A stretch of DNA of 20,579 nt, taken from CBDUQI01 sp965369325. GTDB taxonomy: Bacteria; Pseudomonadota; Gammaproteobacteria; Steroidobacterales; JBCBZW01. How positions within the stretch are numbered: position 1 is the first letter of the stretch; each line of letters starts with the position of its first letter. The stretch lies in the NCBI GenBank assembly GCA_965369325.1, contig CBDUQI010000097.1, forward strand, positions 1-20,579, written 5' to 3'. This document shows positions 1 through 8,082 of the stretch, piece after piece. The translations under genes were made by a program, and so were the position numbers. A model generated the notes under the pieces. It had not been told where the DNA came from. It did no database searches and was given only the letters and a program-made list of their open reading frames with translations.

Positions 1-1269
1 CCGCTCTCCGCCTCTTCTGTCCCGGCCGAGCCGACCTTGCAGCGATCGGCGGTCACCACCACTGCGCCCACACCCGCATCCGCGCCGGCGACAGCCCTCA
101 CCTCATCGGCGACGCCCGACAACACCACGGTTCAGGCGCAACCCATGGCCGCCAAACAAACCCGTATGCTGGAGAAAAAACTGAGCAAATGGGCGGCCAG
201 CCTGCACAACAAAAATCTCTACGGCACCAACATCACCTGGACCAAAGCGGGGCAACAGTACACGGCTACATTTCGTCCACTCGCAGCGGGCGACGACACT
301 TCCATGGCCACCTTACTGGTCGACATCACCACCGAAAGCGGCGGACAGCAACTGCGCACGCAGGTACAGATGCGGCGGCTGGCCTTCTCCAACTTCGCTC
401 AGTTCGTCAACTACTGGAATCCGGGCGTGATGATGCACAACGACGAGCTCGACGGACGCTTTCATTCCAACTCCGCCATCTCACTGGAGCGCACCCGCGC
501 CGCCGCGCCTCGCTTTCACGGCAAGGTAACCACCTCTGCACGCAAAATTAACGTCGGCGGACGCGGCGTCGGTTTCCGCCGCAAAGACACGTTTCTGGGT
601 GGGCTGGAAACCGGCGTGCGAAGAATCCGATTCCCGGACGGCTACGCACCGCTCACGGGCAACGCAGCGAACAGCGCCGATCAGCACGTCCACCAACTTG
701 CCCCAGGCGACATGCGCATTGTCTTCCATGAAGACGGCGGCTATACGTGGACCCCGGCGCAGGTCCCTGCCACATCGCAAACCAACCTGAGCGAAGAAGG
801 CAAAACCTACCTGCTCGGCGCGCCGGATAGCACCTTGTACATAAGCGGCACAGTCAACGGACGCATGCTGGTGTACTCCCATCGCCACCTCGTGATCGAG
901 GGGCATTTGCGCTACGCGCAGGACCCGCAGATCACCCCGGAGAGTGACGATTTTCTTGGATTAGTCGCGGAAAAAAACGTTTCGGTCGCGCCGCCGGAAG
1001 TCACCGGGCCGGGCGATTTGCACATCCAAGCATCCATCTACGCGCGTGGCCGCTTCTCGGTCGCCCAGTACCGCTCCCGACAAACCGCCCTGCTGTCCCT
1101 GTACGGCAGCCTCACGGCCGGCTCACTCTCGGCCACCGAGCCACGTTACAACACCAAAATCGTCTACGACCGCCGACTGGACACCCTGCGTGCGCCAGGA
1201 TTTCCAATGACCGATCGCTATGAAGTGCACGGGTGGGACCGGCAGTGGTACGGCCGAGGTGGCCGCTGA
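1..1269 (+). CDS. Surface/pilus-associated protein, DUF4900/PilX-like (5' end outside window)
   Basis: The reading frame is open from the first base to TGA at 1267-1269 (422 codons), so the start lies upstream; the TTG at 37 is only the first start-like codon inside the window. The visible N-terminal part is a low-complexity Ala/Thr/Pro linker, typical after an export signal or pilin-like helix. The middle holds a D-G-R-F-H-S-N motif at window codons 151-157, followed by S-A-I-S-L and, shortly after, F-H-G-K-V-T-T-S. This resembles the G-x-V-H-T-N-G plus F-x-G-x-V-T-S pattern I associate with DUF4900 and PilX-related exported proteins. The rest is predicted beta-rich, with turns such as Y-I-S-G-T-V-N-G-R and S-I-Y-A-R-G-R. 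I see no catalytic motif. A structural or assembly role at the cell surface, possibly next to minor pilin genes upstream, is inferred. The coding call is firm; the family name is moderate. Confidence 0.75.
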   Translation, partial: PLSASSVPAEPTLQRSAVTTTAPTPASAPATALTSSATPDNTTVQAQPMAAKQTRMLEKKLSKWAASLHNKNLYGTNITWTKAGQQYTATFRPLAAGDDTSMATLLVDITTESGGQQLRTQVQMRRLAFSNFAQFVNYWNPGVMMHNDELDGRFHSNSAISLERTRAAAPRFHGKVTTSARKINVGGRGVGFRRKDTFLGGLETGVRRIRFPDGYAPLTGNAANSADQHVHQLAPGDMRIVFHEDGGYTWTPAQVPATSQTNLSEEGKTYLLGAPDSTLYISGTVNGRMLVYSHRHLVIEGHLRYAQDPQITPESDDFLGLVAEKNVSVAPPEVTGPGDLHIQASIYARGRFSVAQYRSRQTALLSLYGSLTAGSLSATEPRYNTKIVYDRRLDTLRAPGFPMTDRYEVHGWDRQWYGRGGR

Positions 1270-1322
1270 GCGGAAACACGCTTTGCCTCGCGTGGAAGGC
1301 CCTGCGCCCGACTAACGCTGCC

Positions 1323-1688
1323 TCACCGGGGCGTTTCTTCCTCACGCGGGTCGGCCGCATCGCGCACCACCGCCGGTGAACCTCGACGGCCCCCGGTACG
1401 CATCCACTCTTCTGATCCTTTGGCCATCGCCTCCCGTTCGGCCGCGGAGTAGCACTTACGCGTGGCGATATGGCTGCCAGTTGCGCGCTCGTATCGGCAC
1501 GACTCATCACTTTGCAGCGGCGTGCGCACTACCTGCTCCTGCTTGACCGATTGGGCGGCCTGTTCGGTGCCACCACTTTGGGCCGATTGGGGAAGCGTTG
1601 AGGGCCCGTTCGCCGCGCACCCGCTTAGCAGGCTCAAGCACAAACACCGCAGAATCACGCCCCATCCCCGTGGTTTGAATCGCTTCAC
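1323..1688 (-). CDS. Small outer-membrane lipoprotein with conserved C-R-x5-G-S-x-I motif, function unknown
   Basis: This is a 121-residue lipoprotein on the minus strand, convergent with the gene ending at 1269 and divergent from the TonB receptor. I chose the GTG at 1688 because GGGGGTGAG precedes it at Shine-Dalgarno distance and because it puts a short basic n-region (K-R-F-K-P-R) right before a hydrophobic segment and a lipobox L-S-G-C (lipidated Cys24). An in-frame start 14 codons upstream (1730) would add a cysteine-rich N-terminus poorly suited to a signal peptide. After a Ser/Gln-rich linker comes a C-R-Y-E-x-A-T-G-S-H-I-x-T-R-K-C block (Cys64 to Cys79), probably a disulphide loop, then an acidic/basic tail. 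I recognise this block from many small proteobacterial proteins of unknown function. Lipidation and envelope location are well supported; I cannot assign a role. Confidence 0.7.
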   Translation of the reverse strand: MKRFKPRGWGVILRCLCLSLLSGCAANGPSTLPQSAQSGGTEQAAQSVKQEQVVRTPLQSDESCRYERATGSHIATRKCYSAAEREAMAKGSEEWMRTGGRRGSPAVVRDAADPREEETPR

Positions 1689-1704
1689 GCTCTCACCCCC
1701 AAAC

Positions 1705-1741
1705 GTTGCAGTTCCGCAACAGCTTAGCAAATTGTTGCTGA
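1705..1741. repeat. Two adjacent small dyads in the divergent intergenic region
   Basis: Two inverted repeats lie just upstream of the minus-strand lipoprotein start. The first is GTTGC, six bases, GCAAC (1705-1720). The second is TTAGCAA, ATTG, TTGCTGA (1724-1741), with one wobble pair. GTTGC or its complement recurs across the block. They could be operator half-sites or hairpins in the lipoprotein leader. Short dyads also arise by chance, so a function is only a suggestion. Confidence 0.35.
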
Positions 1742-1763
1742 GCCAAAAGAAAAACGGTGCATA

Positions 1764-1794
1764 TTTACAACAGCCAATCGATTTCGGCTACACT
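1764..1794 (+). promoter_or_regulatory. Candidate sigma70-type promoter for the TonB receptor gene
   Basis: TTTACA (1764-1769, 5 of 6 matches to the -35 consensus) and TACACT (1789-1794, 4 of 6 matches to the -10) are separated by 19 bases. That is longer than the ideal 17, so the match is imperfect. The stretch is locally AT-rich against a GC-rich background, and it lies about 100 bases before the receptor ATG, leaving a leader of roughly 95 nt. Confidence 0.3.
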
Positions 1795-1895
1795 TTTAAC
1801 ATAACAAGAATTGCTTTCAACGTAAGGAGAATATTGGCATCGGGCCGCAAGCGTTGACTCGCGGGGGTGCCACCAGAGCCTAGGAGAATTGAACA

Positions 1896-4800
1896 ATGAC
1901 GAGCGGCATCACGACTACGCGGACGTTAACCGCAATGGCCCTCCTGGCCATTGCGCTGGCCCCAACCCCTGGATGGACGCAATCAGGCGTCGATGAGGAG
2001 ATCATCGTCACCGGCTCGCGCATCCGGCAAAGCCCACTCGACGAAGCCGGCCCGGTCACCACCCTGACCGCCGAAGACCTCAAACGCAGCGGACTGACCT
2101 CTATCAGCGATGTCGTCAGCCGACTCACCTCCTCCGGGGGCGCACTTAACACCCGATTCAACTCCAGCGGCAATTTTGGCTTCCCCCCTGACGGCAGCGG
2201 CGTCGGCGCGGGTTCGGCCCAGGTTGACCTGCGACATCTGGGCTCCAAACGCGTGTTGGTGTTGGTGGACGGCGTGCGCTGGATCAGCGAATCCTCCGCC
2301 AGTGGTGTGGGCTCATCCACCGATCTGAACACCATTCCGGTCAGCATTATCGAGCGGGTAGAGATTCTGGAAGACGGTGCCTCAGCCATCTACGGCGCGG
2401 ATGCCATCGCGGGCGTGGTGAACATTATTACCAAGCGCGATTTTGAGGGCTTCGAGATCAACGGCTATCTGGGCGATTACAGCGAGGGCGACGGCAGCAC
2501 CACCGAGTTCTCCATGTCGCTCGGCGCGGCCAACGATGAGACCGCCGCGTTCGTGAACGTCTCGCACGTGCAGCAGGACCGCATTGCCGCGTTCGACATT
2601 GCCCAGGCACGCGAGTCCGCAGGCCCCGGCACCACTAACCGCCACGGCAGCTCCGGCACGCCGCAGGGCCGTTTTGTTCTCACGATTCCGGAAGCGGACG
2701 GCTCCATCACCGACGACAGCGTGTTTGTGAACTGCACGCTGAACGATGGGGTGAGCACGGCGGCCGGCGCCCCGGCGTTTTTCGACATCAACAACCCGTG
2801 TGCCGGCGATGACTTCAACACCTGGGACAATGGCGACCGCTTTAACTTCGCCCCCTTCAACCTGGTGGTCACCCCATCTGAGCGCACCAGCATCTACGGC
2901 CAGGCCACCCATGCGTTTACCCCCAACGTCAATCTGTACATTAAAGGGCTGTTTAACAATCGCAAATCCACCAACCAGGCAGCGCCTGAGCCACTGTTTA
3001 TTGGCTCCGATGCCGGTAACGGCAACATCTTGGACACCATCTCCATCGACGTGACTAACCCGTTCAATCCGTTCGGAGCCACCATCAGCGCCGAGGATCA
3101 AGCCTACTTTATGGGCCGACGTCCGCTGGAAGGCGGGCCACGCCAATTCGAGCAGGACGTGGACACTTGGTATGCAGCCGCCGGGCTTGAGGGTGAGTTC
3201 GATATGGGCGAGCGTACGTTTTTCTGGGACGTGAACACCGCCTGGTCGCGCAACAACGCCAATCAGATCAAAACCGGTGGCTACAACGCACGGCGCCTGA
3301 AAGATGCATTGGGGCCGGCGTTCCTGGATGACGATGGCGTTTACCGCTGCGGGACGGCAGACAACCCAATTGATGGCTGCGTCCCGTTTAACTTCTTTGG
3401 CGGCCAGGGCGCCAACGGCGAGGGCACCATTACCCAGGCCATGCTTGACTGGGTGGCGTTCCAGCAGCAGGACACCAGCGAGCAGGAATTGGTGACCTTT
3501 ACCGCCAATATCAGCAGCACTCTGGTTGATCTGCCGGCCGGCCCGCTGGCCTTCGCTGTCGGTCTTGAGCATCGCGAGCAGGACGGCTTCTTCCAGCCCG
3601 ATGCGATTGTGGTCGCAGGCGATTCGGCAGGCATCCCCGCGCAGCCCACCTCTGGCGGCTTTGATGTGGATGAGATATACGGGGAAATCAACATTCCGCT
3701 GTTGACCGACGTGCCTGGCGCCGATCTTCTGGACCTGTCTATCGCCGCACGCTCCTCCGACTACAGCACTTTCGGCAGCGAGACCACCACCAAGTTCGGC
3801 GTACGCTGGCGCCCGACCGACACCGTGCTGTTACGCGGTGCCTTCGCCGAGGGGCTGCGCGCGCCGACCATTGGCGAGCTGTTCGGTTCGCAAACGCGCT
3901 TTGACGCCACCATTGCCGATCCGTGCTCGGACCTCGGCAGTCCCGACAGCCCGGCCAGCCAGACGGTGATCGACAACTGTGTCGCCAACGGCGTGCCGGT
4001 GGATGGCAGCTACACCCAGTTGGGCGGGCAGATATCCGTGCTCACGGGCGGCAACCGTGCGTTGCAGCCTGAGACGGCGGACACGCTGAACTTTGGTGTG
4101 GTGTTCAGCCCCAGCTTTGTCGACAACCTCAGCTGGGTGGACGGCCTGGACGTGGAAGTGAGCTGGTACCAACACGAAGTGGCCGATGCGATCCAGGCGA
4201 TCGACGCACAAACCGTGCTGGATGCCTGCGCCAATACCGGCGAGGCCAGTTTTTGTAATCTGGTCGGGCGCACCGGCTCCGGCGTGATCAACCGCTTCGA
4301 CAATCAGCTGATTAACATTGGCGGCATTGAGACGCAGGGCTGGGACCTGAACGTAAGCTACATCAGCCCGGTGACCGATGCGGGACAGTTCAGCGTCTCC
4401 TGGCAGAACACCTTCCTCAGCGACTTTACCGAAATCCTGGCCGATCCCAGCTCGCCCGGCGGCTTCCGCGAGCGCTCGCTGGAGGGCCTCGAGGAGAACG
4501 ATCGCGGCAAACCTGAGTGGAAATCCAACTTAATCGTCGACTGGTTGCGCGGCGACTGGAGCGGCTCCTGGACCGTGCGCTATATCGACGAACTGACTGA
4601 GGACTGCGGTGACTTCCTGGACAACTCACCCGACAGTTTTACCAATCTGGGTCTGTGCTCACAGCCAGACTTCGACGACAACGCGAACTCGAAAAACACG
4701 CTGGACAGCACCGTGTTTAACGACGTGCAGCTCACCTACACGCCCGAGGCGCTGGGCGGCAACTTTGACATCACGTTAGGCATTAACAACGTATTCGAAG

Positions 4801-4907
4801 AAGACCCGCCTGATTGCTACAGCTGCTCGCTGAATGGGTACGACCCTTCCACCTATGATGTACCTGGCCGGTTCACCTACTTACGCGCGAGCTGGCGCCC
4901 GGAGTAA
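1896..4907 (+). CDS. TonB-dependent outer-membrane receptor, ligand unknown
   Basis: This 1003-residue protein starts at ATG 1896, preceded by TAGGAGAATT as ribosome binding site. The N-terminus is a signal peptide of about 28 residues with a hydrophobic A-L-L-A-I-A-L core. It is followed by E-E-I-I-V-T-G-S-R-I, the usual TonB-box-like start of these receptors. The plug domain (about residues 45-160) contains L-R-H-L-G, R-V-L-V-L-V-D-G-V-R, I-E-R-V-E-I-L-E-D-G-A-S-A-I-Y-G and A-I-A-G-V-V-N-I-I-T-K. The rest is the beta-barrel, with R-G-A-F-A-E-G-L-R-A-P-T-I-G-E-L-F-G and G-N-R-A-L-Q-P-E-T-A-D-T-L conserved barrel motifs, paired cysteines in predicted long extracellular loops, and a C-terminal beta-strand (Y-L-R-A-S-W-R-P-E) lacking the usual terminal aromatic residue. 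It resembles the large receptors that Xanthomonas-, Caulobacter- and Alteromonas-like bacteria use for glycans, peptides or other large substrates. The neighbours do not identify a ligand. The gene is monocistronic, with its own terminator. Confidence 0.95.
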   Translation: MTSGITTTRTLTAMALLAIALAPTPGWTQSGVDEEIIVTGSRIRQSPLDEAGPVTTLTAEDLKRSGLTSISDVVSRLTSSGGALNTRFNSSGNFGFPPDGSGVGAGSAQVDLRHLGSKRVLVLVDGVRWISESSASGVGSSTDLNTIPVSIIERVEILEDGASAIYGADAIAGVVNIITKRDFEGFEINGYLGDYSEGDGSTTEFSMSLGAANDETAAFVNVSHVQQDRIAAFDIAQARESAGPGTTNRHGSSGTPQGRFVLTIPEADGSITDDSVFVNCTLNDGVSTAAGAPAFFDINNPCAGDDFNTWDNGDRFNFAPFNLVVTPSERTSIYGQATHAFTPNVNLYIKGLFNNRKSTNQAAPEPLFIGSDAGNGNILDTISIDVTNPFNPFGATISAEDQAYFMGRRPLEGGPRQFEQDVDTWYAAAGLEGEFDMGERTFFWDVNTAWSRNNANQIKTGGYNARRLKDALGPAFLDDDGVYRCGTADNPIDGCVPFNFFGGQGANGEGTITQAMLDWVAFQQQDTSEQELVTFTANISSTLVDLPAGPLAFAVGLEHREQDGFFQPDAIVVAGDSAGIPAQPTSGGFDVDEIYGEINIPLLTDVPGADLLDLSIAARSSDYSTFGSETTTKFGVRWRPTDTVLLRGAFAEGLRAPTIGELFGSQTRFDATIADPCSDLGSPDSPASQTVIDNCVANGVPVDGSYTQLGGQISVLTGGNRALQPETADTLNFGVVFSPSFVDNLSWVDGLDVEVSWYQHEVADAIQAIDAQTVLDACANTGEASFCNLVGRTGSGVINRFDNQLINIGGIETQGWDLNVSYISPVTDAGQFSVSWQNTFLSDFTEILADPSSPGGFRERSLEGLEENDRGKPEWKSNLIVDWLRGDWSGSWTVRYIDELTEDCGDFLDNSPDSFTNLGLCSQPDFDDNANSKNTLDSTVFNDVQLTYTPEALGGNFDITLGINNVFEEDPPDCYSCSLNGYDPSTYDVPGRFTYLRASWRPE

Positions 4908-4932
4908 TCGACCGCTGTTGTCAGGCCTGATG

Positions 4933-4970
4933 GCGGCCAGTCGCAGTTGGCGACTGGCCGCTTACTTTTT
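4933..4970 (+). terminator. Rho-independent terminator of the TonB receptor gene
   Basis: A perfect 12-bp GC-rich stem (4933-4944 pairing with 4950-4961) with a five-base loop is followed by TTACTTTTT. It lies 25 bp after the receptor stop codon. This is as clear a factor-independent terminator as sequence alone can show, and it separates the receptor from the alanine racemase gene. Confidence 0.9.
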
Positions 4971-5040
4971 AACCCAACAACGTGCGCCAGCCGGCGCCCT
5001 TGCGTACCATGCGCGGGAGTAATCGTCAGCAGCCACCGCC

Positions 5041-6324
5041 ATGCCCATCCAAAACCGACCTGCCAGCACCGACACCGCCCCGTACACCGGTGAGCACAGC
5101 ACAAATGCAGGTGCCGCTGCTCGCCTGACCGTCGATCTGGATGCACTGCAGGCCAACTACCGCGCCATCGATGCCGCCACTGCGGCGCGCACCGGCGCCG
5201 TCGTGAAAGCGAATGCTTACGGCAGCGGCATGGGTCGCATTTGCAGCACCTTGCGCGAGGTCGGCTGCGACACCTTCTTTATCGCCCTGGCCAGCGAAGC
5301 CGTCGCAGCACGCAATGCCTGTCCGGACGCGCACATCTACGTGCTCAGCCCGGTCATCAGTGTGGACCAGCACATCCTGATTAAGCATCGGCTGATCCCC
5401 TGCTTGTACTGCCTGGATGAGATGGATCGCTGGATTGCCGCCTGTGCACAAGCGGGGCACGCCGCCCGCGCTGCCCTGCACATGGAGACCGGCATCCACC
5501 GCGCCGGCATGTCGCCAGAGCAGGTAAAAATTCTAGCCGCCGATGCGCATCGGCGACAGCACTGTGAGCTAACCCTGATCATGGGGCACATGGCGTGCGG
5601 CGACACCTTGGCGAACATGCAACCGACCAGCAACGACACCCAGGCATTACAAAGCCCCACCCCGGCCGAGCAGTCTGAACAAAATGCGCGACAGCTCGCG
5701 CGTTTCTCGGCCCTGCGCGGGCTGTTTCCCCAGGTGCCGGCCAGCTTATGCAACTCGGCGACGGCGCGGCTGGGGCCGGACTATCACTTTGATCTGATCC
5801 GCGCAGGCATCAGCCTGTTCGGTCACGACCCGCACTATCGCCACCTGCCAGTTTGGTGCGAGCCTGTACTAAGCCTGGAGGCCATCGTAGCGCAGGTGCA
5901 CGATGCCGCCGCCGGCGAACGCGTGGGGTACGCCGGCACGTTTTTGTGCCAACGCGACACCCGTCTGGCGGTCGTGCTGGCGGGCTATGCAGACGGCATT
6001 CCCTGGGCGCTGGGACGCGCCGGGAACGGCGCTGTACTGGCGAGCCCGAGCGGCGAAGATACTCGCTACCATGCCTGGATTAACGGCCATCGGGCGCCGC
6101 TGGTCGGGCGCGTCTCGATGGACATGGTGACGCTGGATATCACTGATCTGCCAGTGGACGCCGTGAACGCTGGCGACTGGGTGGAACTGTTCGGCCACCA
6201 CGTACCCATCGAGCACATGGCACAATGCGCCGGTACCGTACCATACGAAATCATCACTCAGACCGGTGCACGTATTACCCGCATTTTTAAGCAACGGCCC
6301 CCTAACAACGGACCCCAGTCATGA
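5041..6324 (+). CDS. alr: Alanine racemase (PLP-dependent), alphaproteobacterial-like type
   Basis: This 427-residue fold-type III PLP enzyme interconverts L- and D-alanine for peptidoglycan. The PLP lysine is Lys56 in V-V-K-A-N-A-Y-G-S-G. Other family signatures are G-E-R-V-G-Y-A-G-T-F (catalytic tyrosine region), L-A-G-Y-A-D-G and G-R-V-S-M-D-M-V-T-L-D. ATG 5041 is the only possible start, because an in-frame stop lies at 5020-5022. It gives an N-terminal extension of about 20 residues before R-L-T-V-D-L-D-A-L and no good ribosome binding site at normal distance. Two oddities stand out. The T-G-I-H-R-A-G motif is preceded by H-M-E where most Alr enzymes have the carbamylated lysine (x-K-x-D-T-G). 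A Ser/Thr/Gln-rich insertion also follows M-A-C-G-D. G-P-D-Y-H-F-D-L-I-R-A-G-I-S-L-F-G matches the alphaproteobacterial style. The gene overlaps fumarase by ATGA. A different amino-acid substrate is possible. Confidence 0.9.
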   Translation: MPIQNRPASTDTAPYTGEHSTNAGAAARLTVDLDALQANYRAIDAATAARTGAVVKANAYGSGMGRICSTLREVGCDTFFIALASEAVAARNACPDAHIYVLSPVISVDQHILIKHRLIPCLYCLDEMDRWIAACAQAGHAARAALHMETGIHRAGMSPEQVKILAADAHRRQHCELTLIMGHMACGDTLANMQPTSNDTQALQSPTPAEQSEQNARQLARFSALRGLFPQVPASLCNSATARLGPDYHFDLIRAGISLFGHDPHYRHLPVWCEPVLSLEAIVAQVHDAAAGERVGYAGTFLCQRDTRLAVVLAGYADGIPWALGRAGNGAVLASPSGEDTRYHAWINGHRAPLVGRVSMDMVTLDITDLPVDAVNAGDWVELFGHHVPIEHMAQCAGTVPYEIITQTGARITRIFKQRPPNNGPQS

Positions 6325-7838
6325 CCACCATACGACAGGACGACTTGATTGACAGCGTGGCAGATGCCCTGCAGTTCATCTCTTATTATCATCCAGCAGA
6401 CTTCATCCAGGCAGTGCATCAGGCGTATGAGATGGAGGAGTCCAAGGCGGCCAAAGACGCCATGGCGCAAATTCTCATTAACTCGCGCATGTGCGCCGAG
6501 GGCCGCCGCCCGATCTGCCAGGACACTGGCATTGTCACCGTATTTATTCGCATTGGCATGAACGTTCAGTGGGATGCCACCCGATCGGTTACCGACATGA
6601 TTAACGAGGGCGTGCGCCGTGCTTACGCGCACCCGGATAATATCCTGCGCGCCTCGATTCTGGCCGACCCGGCAGGGGCGCGGAAAAACACCGGCGACAA
6701 CACGCCGGCGGTTATTCACATGGAGGTGGTCGAAGGCGACAAAGTGCACGTCGAGGTTGCCGCGAAAGGCGGTGGATCGGAAGCCAAGTCCAAATTCGTC
6801 ATGCTGAACCCGTCCGACGACATTGTGCAATGGGTGGTCAAAACCGTACCGACCATGGGCGCCGGCTGGTGCCCGCCCGGCATGCTCGGCATCGGCATCG
6901 GCGGCACGGCTGAGAAAGCGATGGTGATGGCCAAGCAGAGCCTGATGGAATCTATCGACATTCAGCAGTTGAAGGCGCGCGGCGCCAGCAATCGCGCCGA
7001 AGAACTGCGCATTGAAATCTTTGACGCGGTGAACGCGCTGGGCATCGGCGCCCAGGGCCTGGGCGGGCTAACCACCGTGCTGGATGTAAAAGTAAAAGAC
7101 TACCCCACCCATGCGGCCAACAAACCGGTGGCGATGATTCCCAATTGCGCAGCCACACGGCATGCGCACTTTACGCTGGATGGCAACGGACCGGCGCTGC
7201 AGAGCCCGCCCAGCCTCGATGACTGGCCGCAGATTACCTGGGATGTCGGCGATGACGTGCGGCGGGTGAACCTGGACACGGTCAGCGCGGAAGATGTCCG
7301 TGACTGGAAACCCGGCGAGACCGTGCTGCTGAGCGGTCGCATGCTCACCGGCCGCGACGCCGCACACAAGCGACTGGCCGACTTGCTTACCCGCGGCGAG
7401 CCACTGCCGGACGGGGTGGATTTCCACAATCGTTTTATCTACTACGTCGGCCCGGTGGACCCCGTGCGTGAAGAAGTCGTCGGCCCCGCCGGCCCTACCA
7501 CGGCCACCCGGATGGATAAATTCACTGAGATGATGCTGACCGATACCGGCCTGATCGGCATGGTGGGCAAAGCCGAACGCGGCCCGGTGGCGATCGAGGC
7601 GATTGCCAAACATGGTGCGGTGTATTTGATGGCCGTCGGCGGCGCCGCCTATCTGGTCTCAAAAGCCATTACCGGTGCAAGGGTGGTGGCATTTGAGGAA
7701 CTCGGCATGGAGGCCATCCATGAGTTTGAAGTGCGCGATATGCCGGTGACCGTGGCGGTCGACAGCAAGGGCAATGCGGTACACACCAGCGGCCCGCAGC
7801 AATGGCGCAAGATCATCTTCGAGCGTCGCACCGGATAG
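6321..7838 (+). CDS. fumA: Fumarate hydratase class I (iron-sulfur, FumA type)
   Basis: This 505-residue cytosolic TCA-cycle enzyme interconverts fumarate and L-malate. It is the single-chain class I type, with a [4Fe-4S] cluster held by three cysteines: Cys66 in R-P-I-C-Q-D-T-G, Cys184 in G-W-C-P-P-G and Cys276 in P-N-C-A-A-T-R-H. Further signatures are G-G-S-E-A-K-S-K, G-I-G-I-G-G-T-A-E-K-A, G-I-G-A-Q-G-L-G-G and, in the C-terminal swivelling domain, Y-V-G-P-V-D-P and G-P-A-G-P-T-T-A-T-R-M-D. The length fits the roughly 505-residue Pseudomonas form rather than the longer E. coli FumA. The ATG overlaps the alanine racemase stop as ATGA and lacks a strong ribosome binding site, so translational coupling is likely. 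The related L-tartrate dehydratase uses separate subunits, which makes fumarase the better call. Confidence 0.95.
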   Translation: MTTIRQDDLIDSVADALQFISYYHPADFIQAVHQAYEMEESKAAKDAMAQILINSRMCAEGRRPICQDTGIVTVFIRIGMNVQWDATRSVTDMINEGVRRAYAHPDNILRASILADPAGARKNTGDNTPAVIHMEVVEGDKVHVEVAAKGGGSEAKSKFVMLNPSDDIVQWVVKTVPTMGAGWCPPGMLGIGIGGTAEKAMVMAKQSLMESIDIQQLKARGASNRAEELRIEIFDAVNALGIGAQGLGGLTTVLDVKVKDYPTHAANKPVAMIPNCAATRHAHFTLDGNGPALQSPPSLDDWPQITWDVGDDVRRVNLDTVSAEDVRDWKPGETVLLSGRMLTGRDAAHKRLADLLTRGEPLPDGVDFHNRFIYYVGPVDPVREEVVGPAGPTTATRMDKFTEMMLTDTGLIGMVGKAERGPVAIEAIAKHGAVYLMAVGGAAYLVSKAITGARVVAFEELGMEAIHEFEVRDMPVTVAVDSKGNAVHTSGPQQWRKIIFERRTG

Positions 7839-8082
7839 CCCGCACACCCGCGAGGCATACGTGCCAATGAGGTCGCTATTTGACGTCCACCCACTGCGCA
7901 GTGCCGTTTGGTGCCGCGTTTTACCGGTATCTCGCAACGTTAGAGACTGGCATCAACGCGATATACCCCCTATCCTTGCTCCACATTTCAAAGCGGGATT
8001 GGCCGGGCAGACGACGCGCCTGCCAACGTGACCCGATAGCGGTCGCGTACACGAACCCCATAAGTATTAAGGACAGTTACCC
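7839..8082. other. Intergenic region with a 12-bp perfect palindrome (7892-7903)
   Basis: The 244 bp between fumarase and the M13 peptidase contain no convincing gene; reading frames crossing it on either strand lack family features and good ribosome binding sites. CACTGCGCAGTG at 7892-7903 is a perfect palindrome preceded by TTGACG (7880-7885), which could be a -35 element without a good -10. A small GGCAG/CTGCC dyad lies at 8006-8024. I see no clear fumarase terminator. Confidence 0.4.

Noticed and set aside
1462..1857. A plus-strand open frame of 131 codons ending just before the TonB receptor gene
   Set aside because: Most of it is antisense to the lipoprotein gene. Only its last seven codons, which follow a strong Shine-Dalgarno sequence, are kept as a possible leader ORF in the findings.
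2382..3572. A 396-codon antisense open frame inside the TonB receptor gene
   Set aside because: There is no ribosome binding site or recognisable family, and the sense strand has continuous receptor motifs. Long antisense frames are expected in GC-rich genes.
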